Under the pieces are notes generated by a model. That model made no database searches, was not told the origin of the DNA, and was given only the letters and a program-made list of their open reading frames with translations. DNA of 64,000 nucleotides from Lineus longissimus (lineage: Eukaryota; Nemertea; Pilidiophora; Heteronemertea; Lineidae). A program made the position numbers and the translations under genes. Every line of letters begins with the position of its first letter. Position 1 is the first letter of the stretch. Positions 57,101-64,000 of this stretch are shown here, piece by piece. The stretch lies in NCBI RefSeq assembly GCF_910592395.1, contig NC_088310.1, positions 12,037,501 through 12,101,500 of the forward strand. Reading direction: 5' to 3'.

Positions 57101-59711
57101 AATCACTCTCGGGGTCACTGGGATCACTGAGCCATAAAAATTTCGTAAAGCATCTGTCTTCTTCGTTGAGCCTGATATTGAGAAACGCTTTCTCAATATC
57201 ACTCGAAAGGCCTATGGGGTGCATTCTAAAACGGAGAAGTATGGCGTTGAGCTCGTTGAGGCAGTTTGGGCCGGGGTCCAGGCAATCATTCAGGCTTGGG
57301 TGATCATTTGACTTCTTGCAGGACCCGTCATATACTACCCGGATTGGGGTGCTGGCAGATGAATCTTTAAGAACCGCATGGTGGGGCAAGTAGTGGCCAA
57401 TGTTGATGTTGTCGTTTGCTACTCTGCCGATGAAATGTCGTTGGAGTTGAGTGGTAATAATATCTTGGTACTTACTCAGGAGGTCAGGCGATAATTTCCG
57501 TACCATCGATCTTGTCCTTGCTTTGGCGACGTGGTAGTTCGTGGGTAAAATTGGGTGGTTGTCCAACCATGGTAGTCTGGCTACGTATTTTCCGTTGTCG
57601 TCTCGTTCAAGGCAGGTGTCGTGGTAATTGAGTAGAAAGTCACTTTCTTTTTCTTCAGTGTCGTCTTTAATCCCTATGGTTTCCAAGTCCCAGTAAGATT
57701 GTGCTATTTTGTCTTCAAGGGTGTGGCTTGCTAGGACGTTTAGAACGGTCGTCAGGAGTGCGGGCGTGTATTCATCGCGTTGACCTTCGATATTGGCGGG
57801 AGTCGGGCCTGATAGGAGATATCCGAATTTCGATGAGACCGCTACTGGTCCGAGGGTGTTTTCTGCGGGACGGACGATTTTGTCTCCAACTATTGACCAA
57901 TAGTAGTCCGCACCAATCAGGATGTCAATTTCCATAAAGTCCCCGGAGCTGGTTTCCGCAAACTTGAGGTTCTTCAGATGTGGTAAGGCGAAGATTGCTT
58001 GGGGGCAGGTGCTAATCGGTGCTGAAATCTTCGGGACGATGAGCATTTTCATGGGAACGTTTTCTACTCGAGAAGCGGTTTCGATTTGGACGATGACGTT
58101 ATCCAACGCACGTACGGCTTTGGCGTTGGCCCCAAAGGGTGCTATTTTTATCATCTCTCGAGATTGCGGTTTGAGTTCGAGATTGCTGGCGCATTTTGCG
58201 GTGATGAAGGAGCGCTGGCTCCCTTCATCTAGAATGATGTTGACCTTAGTTGAGCGGGTCGGAGATTTTGCGGTTGCGACGGCGGATTTCAGAATTGCGG
58301 GACCCAACATAAGGGGTTTGGTGTTAACCAACTTCTGGTGAACAGTTGTGGCGGTTTTAGCTTGTTCCCGTTCATTGTAGGGCTTTGCGGTTGAACTAGG
58401 GTTTGAGGATCTATTTGAGGCCTGTCGGGATGAATCGCACAGTGCGGTATGATGGCGTCGCCTACATTTGTGGCATTTGGTGGTTGAATTGCAAAACTTT
58501 GCCCGATGGTTGCCAAGGCAGTTAAAACACAAATCGGCCCTTTTTACGATTTCCCATCTGCGCTTTGGATCAGTAACACTTTTACAATGGACGCTGGGAT
58601 GATTATCAGTAGAACAAAATACACATTTCGCGCGTTTTTTCTCACTCATACTAGTATTCCTGGTGGCGTTAACACTAAATGCGGCAGTGGGTGTGGCATA
58701 TCCAATGTTTGAATCATTACACAGATCCAGAATGGCGTCTCCTTGAATTGAAATGTCAATTTCTCTCTTGATCGCTTCGCGGACTTCTTGTAGTTGCCAG
58801 TCTCTCGCTCCATGGTCACGGGTGATGAGTTGTCTCAGTCGGCGTGGAAGTTTCTCCATGATGAGGGGCACTAGTAGGTCGCCGTAGGAACTCTCCTCCA
58901 TTCCTATAGCGCGTAGGCCACGGATGTGACTTTCAAGTTGATCATAAAAGCTCTTCACGTTGTCAATTTCATCGCTTGGTTTGGGAAGGTCCCAGAGGGC
59001 TTTCATGAGGGCTGCTTTTAGTTTGTGGTTCTGTCCATATCGTTCTCTCAAAAGTTCAATCGCACTCGCATAGTTAGCGTCGGTTAGTTGCAATCCTGCG
59101 ATTGCCAAAGACGCTTCCCCCTGTAGCTGGGCGCGTAAATATTGGAATTTCTGTACGTTTCCGAGTGCGTTGTTATTATGGATGGCTGCCGTAAATCCGT
59201 CGAAAAATGTCGTCCACTCTAAGATGTTACCGGAGAAGGTGGAAAGTTGGAGTTTAGGAAGATGAACGTTTTTTGTTACCGGTACCGTTGGCGTTGTGCT
59301 CGTGTTTGTGGGAGCTGGAGTCCGGGCTAGAGTCGCGGGTTTGGGCTGCTTAGGGCTCGCTAACCTGTCGTAGATTTTCTTCAGAATGATGTGTTTCTCT
59401 TCCACGTTTGACGTATAGTCCTCGGCTTCCGTCACCGCGTGGTCTACGGTGTCGGTTGGGGTGGCCTTGATGATATCTTTATCAAGAGCCACAATCTCTG
59501 CCAGTTTTGTAGGGACCAGTGCAAGTTTCGCAAATACTTGATCCAGTTTCGTGACGTCTAGTGTTGTGTCTACTGCTGCTTCGGCGTTAAGTTCCTTCAC
59601 CACGTCCTCCATCTTGTTGATGAGTCTGGTCATCGTCGCTCGTTTCGAGCCTCTCTCGTGAACCATGCGTTTAAGCTTGTCTGCTGCTACTTCCTCTGGT
59701 GTTGGAGCCAT
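54168..59711 (-). CDS. BEL/Pao gag-pol polyprotein, 1847 codons
   Basis: One frame from ATG (59711) to stop (54168). Order: N-terminal coiled-coil gag; a DUF1759-like gag block (LPKLQLSTFSGNILEWTTFF, about 150-300); three CCHC/CxxC knuckles (CVFCSTDNHPSVHC, CFNCLGNHRAKFC, CHKCRRRHHTALC; about 365-425); aspartic protease (NIILDEGSQRSF, about 490); reverse transcriptase (RVVYDGSCKKSN, then SSDIEKAFLNI, with catalytic box YVDN near 914); RNase H (HAFSDASPAAYG, about 1093). Then integrase with an HHCC zinc site (CVTCK), DDE residues in SGCDFTGAL, ISDNGTTF and GGFFERM (about 1494, 1557, 1600), and a DUF5641-type C-terminus (WSSEYIPSLRERH). YVDN rather than YVDD occurs in this superfamily. No breaks. 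It encodes the replication machinery of the element; no envelope gene seen. Confidence 0.95.
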   Translation of the reverse strand: MAPTPEEVAADKLKRMVHERGSKRATMTRLINKMEDVVKELNAEAAVDTTLDVTKLDQVFAKLALVPTKLAEIVALDKDIIKATPTDTVDHAVTEAEDYTSNVEEKHIILKKIYDRLASPKQPKPATLARTPAPTNTSTTPTVPVTKNVHLPKLQLSTFSGNILEWTTFFDGFTAAIHNNNALGNVQKFQYLRAQLQGEASLAIAGLQLTDANYASAIELLRERYGQNHKLKAALMKALWDLPKPSDEIDNVKSFYDQLESHIRGLRAIGMEESSYGDLLVPLIMEKLPRRLRQLITRDHGARDWQLQEVREAIKREIDISIQGDAILDLCNDSNIGYATPTAAFSVNATRNTSMSEKKRAKCVFCSTDNHPSVHCKSVTDPKRRWEIVKRADLCFNCLGNHRAKFCNSTTKCHKCRRRHHTALCDSSRQASNRSSNPSSTAKPYNEREQAKTATTVHQKLVNTKPLMLGPAILKSAVATAKSPTRSTKVNIILDEGSQRSFITAKCASNLELKPQSREMIKIAPFGANAKAVRALDNVIVQIETASRVENVPMKMLIVPKISAPISTCPQAIFALPHLKNLKFAETSSGDFMEIDILIGADYYWSIVGDKIVRPAENTLGPVAVSSKFGYLLSGPTPANIEGQRDEYTPALLTTVLNVLASHTLEDKIAQSYWDLETIGIKDDTEEKESDFLLNYHDTCLERDDNGKYVARLPWLDNHPILPTNYHVAKARTRSMVRKLSPDLLSKYQDIITTQLQRHFIGRVANDNINIGHYLPHHAVLKDSSASTPIRVVYDGSCKKSNDHPSLNDCLDPGPNCLNELNAILLRFRMHPIGLSSDIEKAFLNIRLNEEDRCFTKFLWLSDPSDPESDFHTYQFEAVLFGTVSSPFILQAVLHTHLDAATSSRIAADVKNNIYVDNVVTGVATTDTAMEYYNTANAIMSDCGFKLRAWTSNDATVRDQAQADDINETKTNVSVLGMKWDTGSDQLSYAKKAAPSPDILLTKRAVISHSSSIFDPLGYIAPTHIKAKAFLQELWQHGLHWDEPLTTELSERWRKITIELEEAMNITVPRKILDNIDPQNCELHAFSDASPAAYGCAIYLKSGTQASLLIAKTRVKPLKATTIPRMELIAALTGYRLAKYTLEALQGLIPIKKQVIWIDSQIVLHWITSDKKLPVFVQNRVNELRKFPGEFRYVQSKDNPADLLTRGITAQELRDSPLWWTGPSWLSTGMYPPTPTQLLHNVLLQQAATTDDVPDQVRDDTSDHAPDVRDQTHHPATTPLQHPGIAKVIDVTRFSSYRKLLKITALVQKIAKVWITKDKTNLKTLIQATAQETSAAETLWIKAIQTDCYHNEIEILKGKTATGPLAGRSKTLVNQLRLYLDESGLIRLDGRLNNARINLDTKFPYLVPRKHPFTDLLIGRAHAAQLHSGMRSTVAWLRQRFWIPRIREAVNSQLRRCVTCKLIMGKPYSKPETPPLQASRIQQAPPFTVSGCDFTGALNVRPKEGGPEAKVYIALFTCAITRAVHLEVVPDMTSQTFLNAFRRFCARRSTPSQMISDNGTTFIAAANEIKQLMQSPDIQAHMADQRCTWTFNPKRAPWWGGFFERMIGMTKMAIIKTLRRARVTLDELTTLVTQVEGILNDRPLTYIGDMDITAPLTPAHLLHGRQITGLPYEATDLDELADPNFGDSLNKRAKRLAVLIDHFWQQWSSEYIPSLRERHIRSKRGHRETRVKVGEIVLVHSDETKRVNWKIAKIERLIYGQDGIARAAQIKTSSGVTNRPIARLYPLEVTAAETAPIAAQVHEKHNEAQQNTMQQAPVNNRPPTRNASKNARNKIMQWANVLNGKDD

Positions 59712-59770
59712 ATTTAAGCGTGATATCGAGTAAAACGTGAGGATAGATAGACCGAGTTCGTATTGAGAAA

Positions 59771-59790
59771 ATCCTGGTCACATGCACCAA
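59771..59790 (-). promoter_or_regulatory. Primer-binding site of the BEL/Pao element
   Basis: Minus-strand TTTGGTGCATGTGACCAGGA lies one base inside the 5' LTR; BEL/Pao elements commonly show TGGTG...GTGACCAGGA here. The matching tRNA was not determined. Confidence 0.7.
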
Positions 59791-59791
59791 A

Positions 59792-60060
59792 TGTTCGGCC
59801 TATTGCGGGTTTATCATATATAGTCCACGTGGTCCAGAGTATAGTCCATGCAAGACATGCAGAGAGATGTTACAACGACGATATACTTATGCTAACTAAC
59901 TTTATTCATCACAGGCTTTACAGGTAGAAAAGTCCGAAAAGGGGAAGTAAACACGATTGGTTAAGAAAGTACCGGAAGGAGTCAATCCAAATATGGCCTG
60001 ACAGGAGGCGGAGCTTATATGCTCAGTAATTAAGTGTATGATGGAAGGTGCGTCGGCACA
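59792..60060 (-). repeat. LTR of the BEL/Pao element (5' LTR in element orientation)
   Basis: Identical to 53324-53592; should hold the promoter of the element. GTGGA follows at 60061-60065. Confidence 0.95.
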
Positions 60061-60642
60061 GTGGAGATATTAAATTCAACTTCTGGGAATATAAGTGATC
60101 AGGACAAAAATGAAACCAATGGGCCTACAAGTGGAGCAGATATAAATGATGATCCAGGACAACCAGACTCACCACCACCACAAGCTGAGGGCATGGTCGA
60201 TGGAGAGGACCTTGTTGAGAGTATTGAAGAGGGTCTTGGGCAGCTGCAACCCCAACCAGTTATAGCTCCTGTTCCTGGCGCAGAAATGTGCCAGCAGTGT
60301 TTTTCATCACCCTGTGTGACAACCCATCCACAGCGATGGTTGGGAGCGGGCCAGCCACCAAGGGATGGCAATAATACAATTAGGAAAGGCCTTTATAAAA
60401 AATACTGGAAGATGCTTCAGGACAGGGGGGCCTGGAATCATCCCCTCTATTTGCAGAAAAAAGCAACAATACAACAGCAAGATATGGCAGCAGATCCAAC
60501 ACTTGTTTGGACCAAACGTGAAGTGATGCCCGAGTGTATCTTGGAACTTGTCCGAATCTTTACCCCAACCCAAAAGGAATACCATATATGGGACATAAAT
60601 GGCAGTAGTTTTACACAAGGGACAAATTTATATTACTTATAG

Positions 60643-61587
60643 CAAAAATAGATAGGAGCAAAAACAGGAGTGAATAGTTTATATGTATACTTGTGGATAT
60701 TTTTGTTTGATCACTCTCAGTCTCATTCATTCACTCATTCATTCATTCATTATAACTTACATAAGAGACAGGATTATTTTTGAAGACCGGATCAGATTAT
60801 TAATATAAACTCATATGGATTACTACGTTATAAAGGTGACAATGTTGATACCTTTATCATAAAACATTTTAGAATTACATTGTGCAGTTTGGAGAACGGA
60901 AATACAAGTTTAGGTAGGAGTAATATAGATATCAGAACCTGTGCTTGCATGACGAGACACATCCAGCCATGTGCCCATTGTTTACAAACATTGCCATGGA
61001 TAGCAGCAGCCAATCAGAGCCTGGTTAGAAATTTCAACTTGGGTTCTCTTTTCATGACAGCAACTGTGACTTGAAATAAAAGCTCAGTAATGTCAATCAG
61101 ATTTAGGATTTATACGTTGACGAAAGGGTAACTTGGTCCTGGTATATTCATAAGTTTATAAAAACAAATCTATTCCTGACCAATCAGATATCTAACTGAT
61201 GAGAAATCCAGATGGAATCATCGAAAAAGCCAGGAGCTCATTACAGTGTAATAACAGGCAACCATTTACATACTACCATCCACTCCCATCCTATTTATAC
61301 TCCAACTCCCCCTTTATTAAGCATGTGGCTTCTCTCCATTGTTAACTTCAGACACCGATATGGGGCACTAGGCCCGCGTGACTCATATGTGTTGGCATAA
61401 CTAAACAAGAAAAGACTACAAACAACTGTTTCATTAAAGACCCATCTTTAATTAAGGAAATTGATTATATCTGACAGAGAGTCAAGATTTCTTCCTGCAA
61501 ATACGCCACCTATCGTGTTACTATAAATACCCATCTGGGCCTGTGACCCAGAATTGAGATCAGATAATCAAGAGTGGCCTACTTTAA
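60643..61587. other. Gene-poor stretch right of the accessory ORF
   Basis: Likely 3' part of the Kolobok-like element, but no terminal inverted repeat was identified. A (CATT)n run is at about 60725-60750. Confidence 0.4.
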
Positions 61588-62738
61588 CTAAGTTGTCGAT
61601 CTGAGGCAGGAAAAGACAGCGGTGCCGTCCTTACCCGGGAAAACCTCTACAACGCGGGCCAATGGCCACTGTCCTCTTGGTGAATTGGCATAAAAAATGA
61701 GTACCACATCGTCTTCCTTCAAATTCCGAGCCTCACACAACCATTTAGATCTGACGGTCAACGAGGGAAGATATTCCCTACGCCATCGCCTCCAATGATG
61801 GTAAGCCAAACATTGCGACTGCCGCCAACGTTTCCTACTGAAAATATCACCTGCTAGTGAGTCAGCGACAGGCGACAATACCCGACTTGGGCGATTCAAC
61901 AAGAAATGGTTGGGCGTGAGAGGCTCAGCGTCTGAAGAACTGGATGCTACATAAGTCAACGGTCTACAGTTCAAAATTGATTCAACCTCGCAAAGGGTGG
62001 TGTCATCATGAACGCATGATTCTTGTAAAATTGCCTTTAATGCCTTCTTGACAGAACTCACCAGGCGCTCCCAAGCTCCGCCCATGTGGGAAGCCTTAGG
62101 ATGGTTGAAATGCCATTGAATATAATTTTTGGCCAACGTACTCTGCACATGATCATCTGCGTTCCATGCGACGATAGCTTGTTTGAGCTCACAAACCGCA
62201 CCAATGAAATTGCTTTCCACAGGTACCGCAAGGCCTGGGAATCCTCGGTGGGGACGAGACATTGGTGAAACATACCCTCGATATCAGCTGAAATTGCAAT
62301 GGAACCGCATCTGAACCGCACTAATACACCAACCAAAGTGTTAATGAGATCTGGGCCAGCGAGTAAATGGTCATTTAAGCTATCGCCCTTGTAAATTGCC
62401 GCAGCATCAAAAACCACCCTTAATTTGTCGGGTTTCTTAGGATTTACTACACCATGATGAGGCAAATAGTAGGTGCGGTCACTGGTTTGTCTAGATTCCT
62501 CAGGTGTCAACTTGCGAGCAAACCCACTTTTGACGTAGCCATTCATAACACTCGTGTACTTTTCACGCTGAGCGCTATTCTTTTCAAGTTTGTGACTAAG
62601 GTTTTGAAATCGTCGCTCGGCCAATATGCGATTGTTTAGTAATTTAACGGGGTATTCTGACCACAGCATACCGACCTCGTAGTGGCCACTTGGAGTGTGC
62701 CGTATTGAGGAGTCTAACATGGCCTGTGCCATATTCTT
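61588..62738 (-). pseudogene. BEL/Pao remnant: reverse transcriptase joined to integrase by internal deletion
   Basis: From the right: MAQAMLDSSIRHTPSGHYEV, EKYTSVMNGYVKSGFARKL, YLPHHGVVNPKKPDKLRVVF and AISADIEGMFHQCL, the start of a BEL/Pao reverse transcriptase, reaching ALRYLW. At about 62232-62240 the frame then passes by one step into ESNFIGAVCELKQAI, which belongs to the integrase core just after its second aspartate. It continues with GGAWERLVSSVKKA (the glutamate), LNCRPLTYV, LTPNHFLL and a DUF5641-like end (WRREYLPSLTVRSKW). The missing middle includes the YxDD box, RNase H and the first two integrase acidic residues. A different family from the complete BEL/Pao at 53324-60060. No LTR recognised. 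Confidence 0.8.
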
Positions 62739-63999
62739 TCCAAAGGAGAGCGACTTTTTAATCAAACTGAACAATGACGAAAAGGAACAATGCGAAGGTG
62801 ATGTAACTAGTGCGGAATGTTTAGAGGTATTGAAAAATATGAAAAACGGAAAGAGTCCAGGATCATCCGGTTTTACAGTTGAGTTTTATAAATTTTTTTG
62901 GACGGACATTAACCCATTTTTAGTCAGATCTTTTGATGCGGCATTAGACAACAATTCACTCTCCATAACACAACGACAAGGTGTGATAACTTGCATTCCC
63001 AAACCAGGGAAATCTAAAGATTACCTAAAGAACTGGCGCCCTATCTCGCTTCTGAATGTGGACTACAAACTTTTATCTGGAGTCATGGCGAATAGAATGA
63101 AACTTTATTTAGACAAATTAATATCTCCGCATCAAAAAGGCTTTATGAAAGGTCGATATATTAGTGAATGTACAAGACTCATGTATGATATAATTCAGGA
63201 ACTAGACAAGCGAAACGCGGCAGGTTTAATTCTTTTGCTCGATTTTCAAAAGGCTTTTGATACTCTAAGTCATTTTTTCCTTGACAAAGTCCTCGATTAT
63301 TTTAACTTTGGTGATACCTTTAAAAAGTGGATAACAATATTATATACTAACAGTGAGAGTCGGATAATTCAAAACGGATTTCTGTCAGCCAGTTTCCCAG
63401 TACAAAGAGGGGTGCGACAAGGGGACCCCTTGTCCCCTTACCTATTCATTTTGGCAACACAGTTGCTGACAGCTGCCCTCGTCGAACACCCGGATGTTAA
63501 AGGTATCAATATTGACAGTTCTGAATTTCTCATCAGTCAATATGCGGATGACACCGATTTATTCCTTGAAAACGATCAGGAGACTTTCTGCACTGTCCTC
63601 CATATTTTAGAGGCATTTGCAGACTGCTCAGGTCTGCATCTTAATTATGATAAAACAGTTGTGGTTCGAATAGGATTGAATGATGATGTTATCTACCGTC
63701 CGGATTTGCCTCTTCAATGGCAAACACGTGGCTCATTTAGAAGCTTGGGGATCAAATTCGACCTGGATAGCAATGATTACACGGAAACGAATTATCGCAC
63801 AAAGCTTAAAGACTTCCAGGCTACCTTAAATGCCTGGACGGCTAGGAACTTGACAGTATTTGGTCGCATCGTCATTGTCAAATCCCTTGCTTTGTCTAAA
63901 CTGGTACACCTTTTCATGGCTCTACCTAACCCACCAAGACATATTCTTGACGCTCTCCAAAAGCGAATTTTTGAATTCATCTGGGCAAACAAGAGAGAC
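62719..63999 (+). CDS. L1/Tx1-like non-LTR reverse transcriptase, 5'-truncated, runs off the window
   Basis: One frame open from about 62719 to the last base. Motifs in order: KNMKNGKSPGSSGFTVEFYK, RQGVITCIPKPGKSKDYLKN, WRPISLLNVDYKLLSGVMAN (fingers/palm), HQKGFMKGRYISECTRLMYD, LILLLDFQKAFDTLSHFF (first catalytic Asp, about 63241), VQRGVRQGDPLSPYLFILAT, and SQYADDTDLFLEN (catalytic DD, about 63541-63552). LNYDKTVVV, SLGIKF and GRIVIVKSLALSKLVHLFMA follow, the thumb region. The GKSPG...EFY-FW and NWRPISLLN-DYK wording points to the L1/Tx1 group. Coding begins abruptly at the junction with the BEL/Pao remnant (about 62740), with no endonuclease, typical of 5' truncation on insertion; the ATG at 62719 lies in the neighbour and is not its true start. 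No stops within the window. Confidence 0.85.
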   Translation, partial: MACAIFFPKESDFLIKLNNDEKEQCEGDVTSAECLEVLKNMKNGKSPGSSGFTVEFYKFFWTDINPFLVRSFDAALDNNSLSITQRQGVITCIPKPGKSKDYLKNWRPISLLNVDYKLLSGVMANRMKLYLDKLISPHQKGFMKGRYISECTRLMYDIIQELDKRNAAGLILLLDFQKAFDTLSHFFLDKVLDYFNFGDTFKKWITILYTNSESRIIQNGFLSASFPVQRGVRQGDPLSPYLFILATQLLTAALVEHPDVKGINIDSSEFLISQYADDTDLFLENDQETFCTVLHILEAFADCSGLHLNYDKTVVVRIGLNDDVIYRPDLPLQWQTRGSFRSLGIKFDLDSNDYTETNYRTKLKDFQATLNAWTARNLTVFGRIVIVKSLALSKLVHLFMALPNPPRHILDALQKRIFEFIWANKRD

Positions 64000-64000
64000 A

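Larger units (their letters stand above)
53324..60060 (-). mobile_element. BEL/Pao LTR retrotransposon, complete and very young
   Basis: 6.7 kb on the minus strand: 269-bp LTRs with no difference seen between them, TG...CA termini, and a perfect 5-bp target duplication GTGGA (53319-53323 and 60061-60065). Primer-binding site just inside the 5' LTR (59771-59790), purine tract before the 3' LTR (about 53593-53603), and a single uninterrupted gag-pol ORF. Every feature needed for retrotransposition appears intact, so the insertion is recent. It landed in the accessory ORF of the Kolobok-like element. Confidence 0.95.
53226..60642 (+). pseudogene. Cysteine-containing accessory ORF, split by the BEL/Pao insertion
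   Basis: The left part (53226-53323) opens MAEQRQLISLLLTNEQREAI and reaches ...WDY. The right part (from the second GTGGA copy at 60061 to TAG at 60642) continues in the same frame with EILNSTSGNISDQ. Without the 6.7-kb insertion and one copy of GTGGA, the frame reads through as a protein of roughly 225 residues. It has an acidic, Pro/Gln-rich middle (PDSPPPQAEG), a MCQQCFSSPCVTTHPQRWLG motif, LYKKYWKMLQDRGAWNHP and KREVMPECILELVRIFTP. I know this only as an unnamed companion ORF of transposons in invertebrates; the function is unknown. Its frame was intact when the retrotransposon landed. Confidence 0.65.

Noticed and set aside
54201-58712. Many plus-strand ORFs opposite the BEL/Pao gag-pol
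   Set aside because: Antisense shadows of the 1847-codon frame, with no motifs of their own.

Overview
This window is eukaryotic nuclear DNA, almost certainly from a marine invertebrate. Coding regions are split by GT-AG introns and lie in long non-coding stretches, and most of what can be recognised is transposable elements. TACATGTA- and AGGCCT-type words are common, and the mix of elements (BEL/Pao, PIF/Harbinger, CACTA-like, Kolobok-like, pogo-like, RAG1-N-terminus-like) fits an echinoderm, hemichordate, amphioxus or mollusc. I cannot choose among these from sequence alone. No bacterial operons, CRISPR arrays or rRNA genes are present, and only one possible host exon was seen (about 21.4-21.6 kb, minus strand).

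Layout. 0.1-0.8 kb: a MITE with a 3-bp AAT duplication. 0.8-10.4 kb: an apparently complete 9.6-kb CACTA-like DNA transposon with 17-bp perfect terminal repeats and a TA duplication. It carries an intronless zinc-finger transposase lying inside an intron of a second, spliced gene that encodes a SAM domain and a SAMD3-like domain. 10.4-26.9 kb: gene-poor DNA with nested MITEs, fold-back elements and a 306-bp tandem array. 27.0-36.2 kb: a 9.3-kb PIF/Harbinger-like element with about 200-bp inverted ends, a plus-strand coiled-coil accessory gene and a decayed minus-strand transposase. 38-44.3 kb: MITEs, a pogo-like transposase ORF and a fossil non-LTR RNase H.

46.6-60.6 kb is the most interesting part. 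On the minus strand is a multi-exon gene whose N-terminus resembles the zinc-binding N-terminal region of RAG1 followed by a RING finger. Its downstream exons resemble an RNase-H-fold transposase core (a GGDHGG motif, a CxxC, an HxxxxH and a final EQGGE). It is frameshifted and its first exon is split by a palindromic MITE. Divergent from it on the plus strand are a Kolobok-like transposase ORF and, 70 bp further on, a cysteine-containing accessory ORF. That accessory ORF is cut by a very young BEL/Pao LTR retrotransposon with identical 269-bp LTRs, a GTGGA duplication and an intact 1847-codon gag-pol. The reading frame continues on the far side of the insertion.

61.6-64.0 kb: an internally deleted BEL/Pao remnant in which reverse transcriptase runs directly into integrase, abutting a 5'-truncated L1/Tx1-like reverse transcriptase that is open to the end of the window.

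Family names are from recalled motifs and could not be checked by database search. Coordinates of repeat edges are read by eye.
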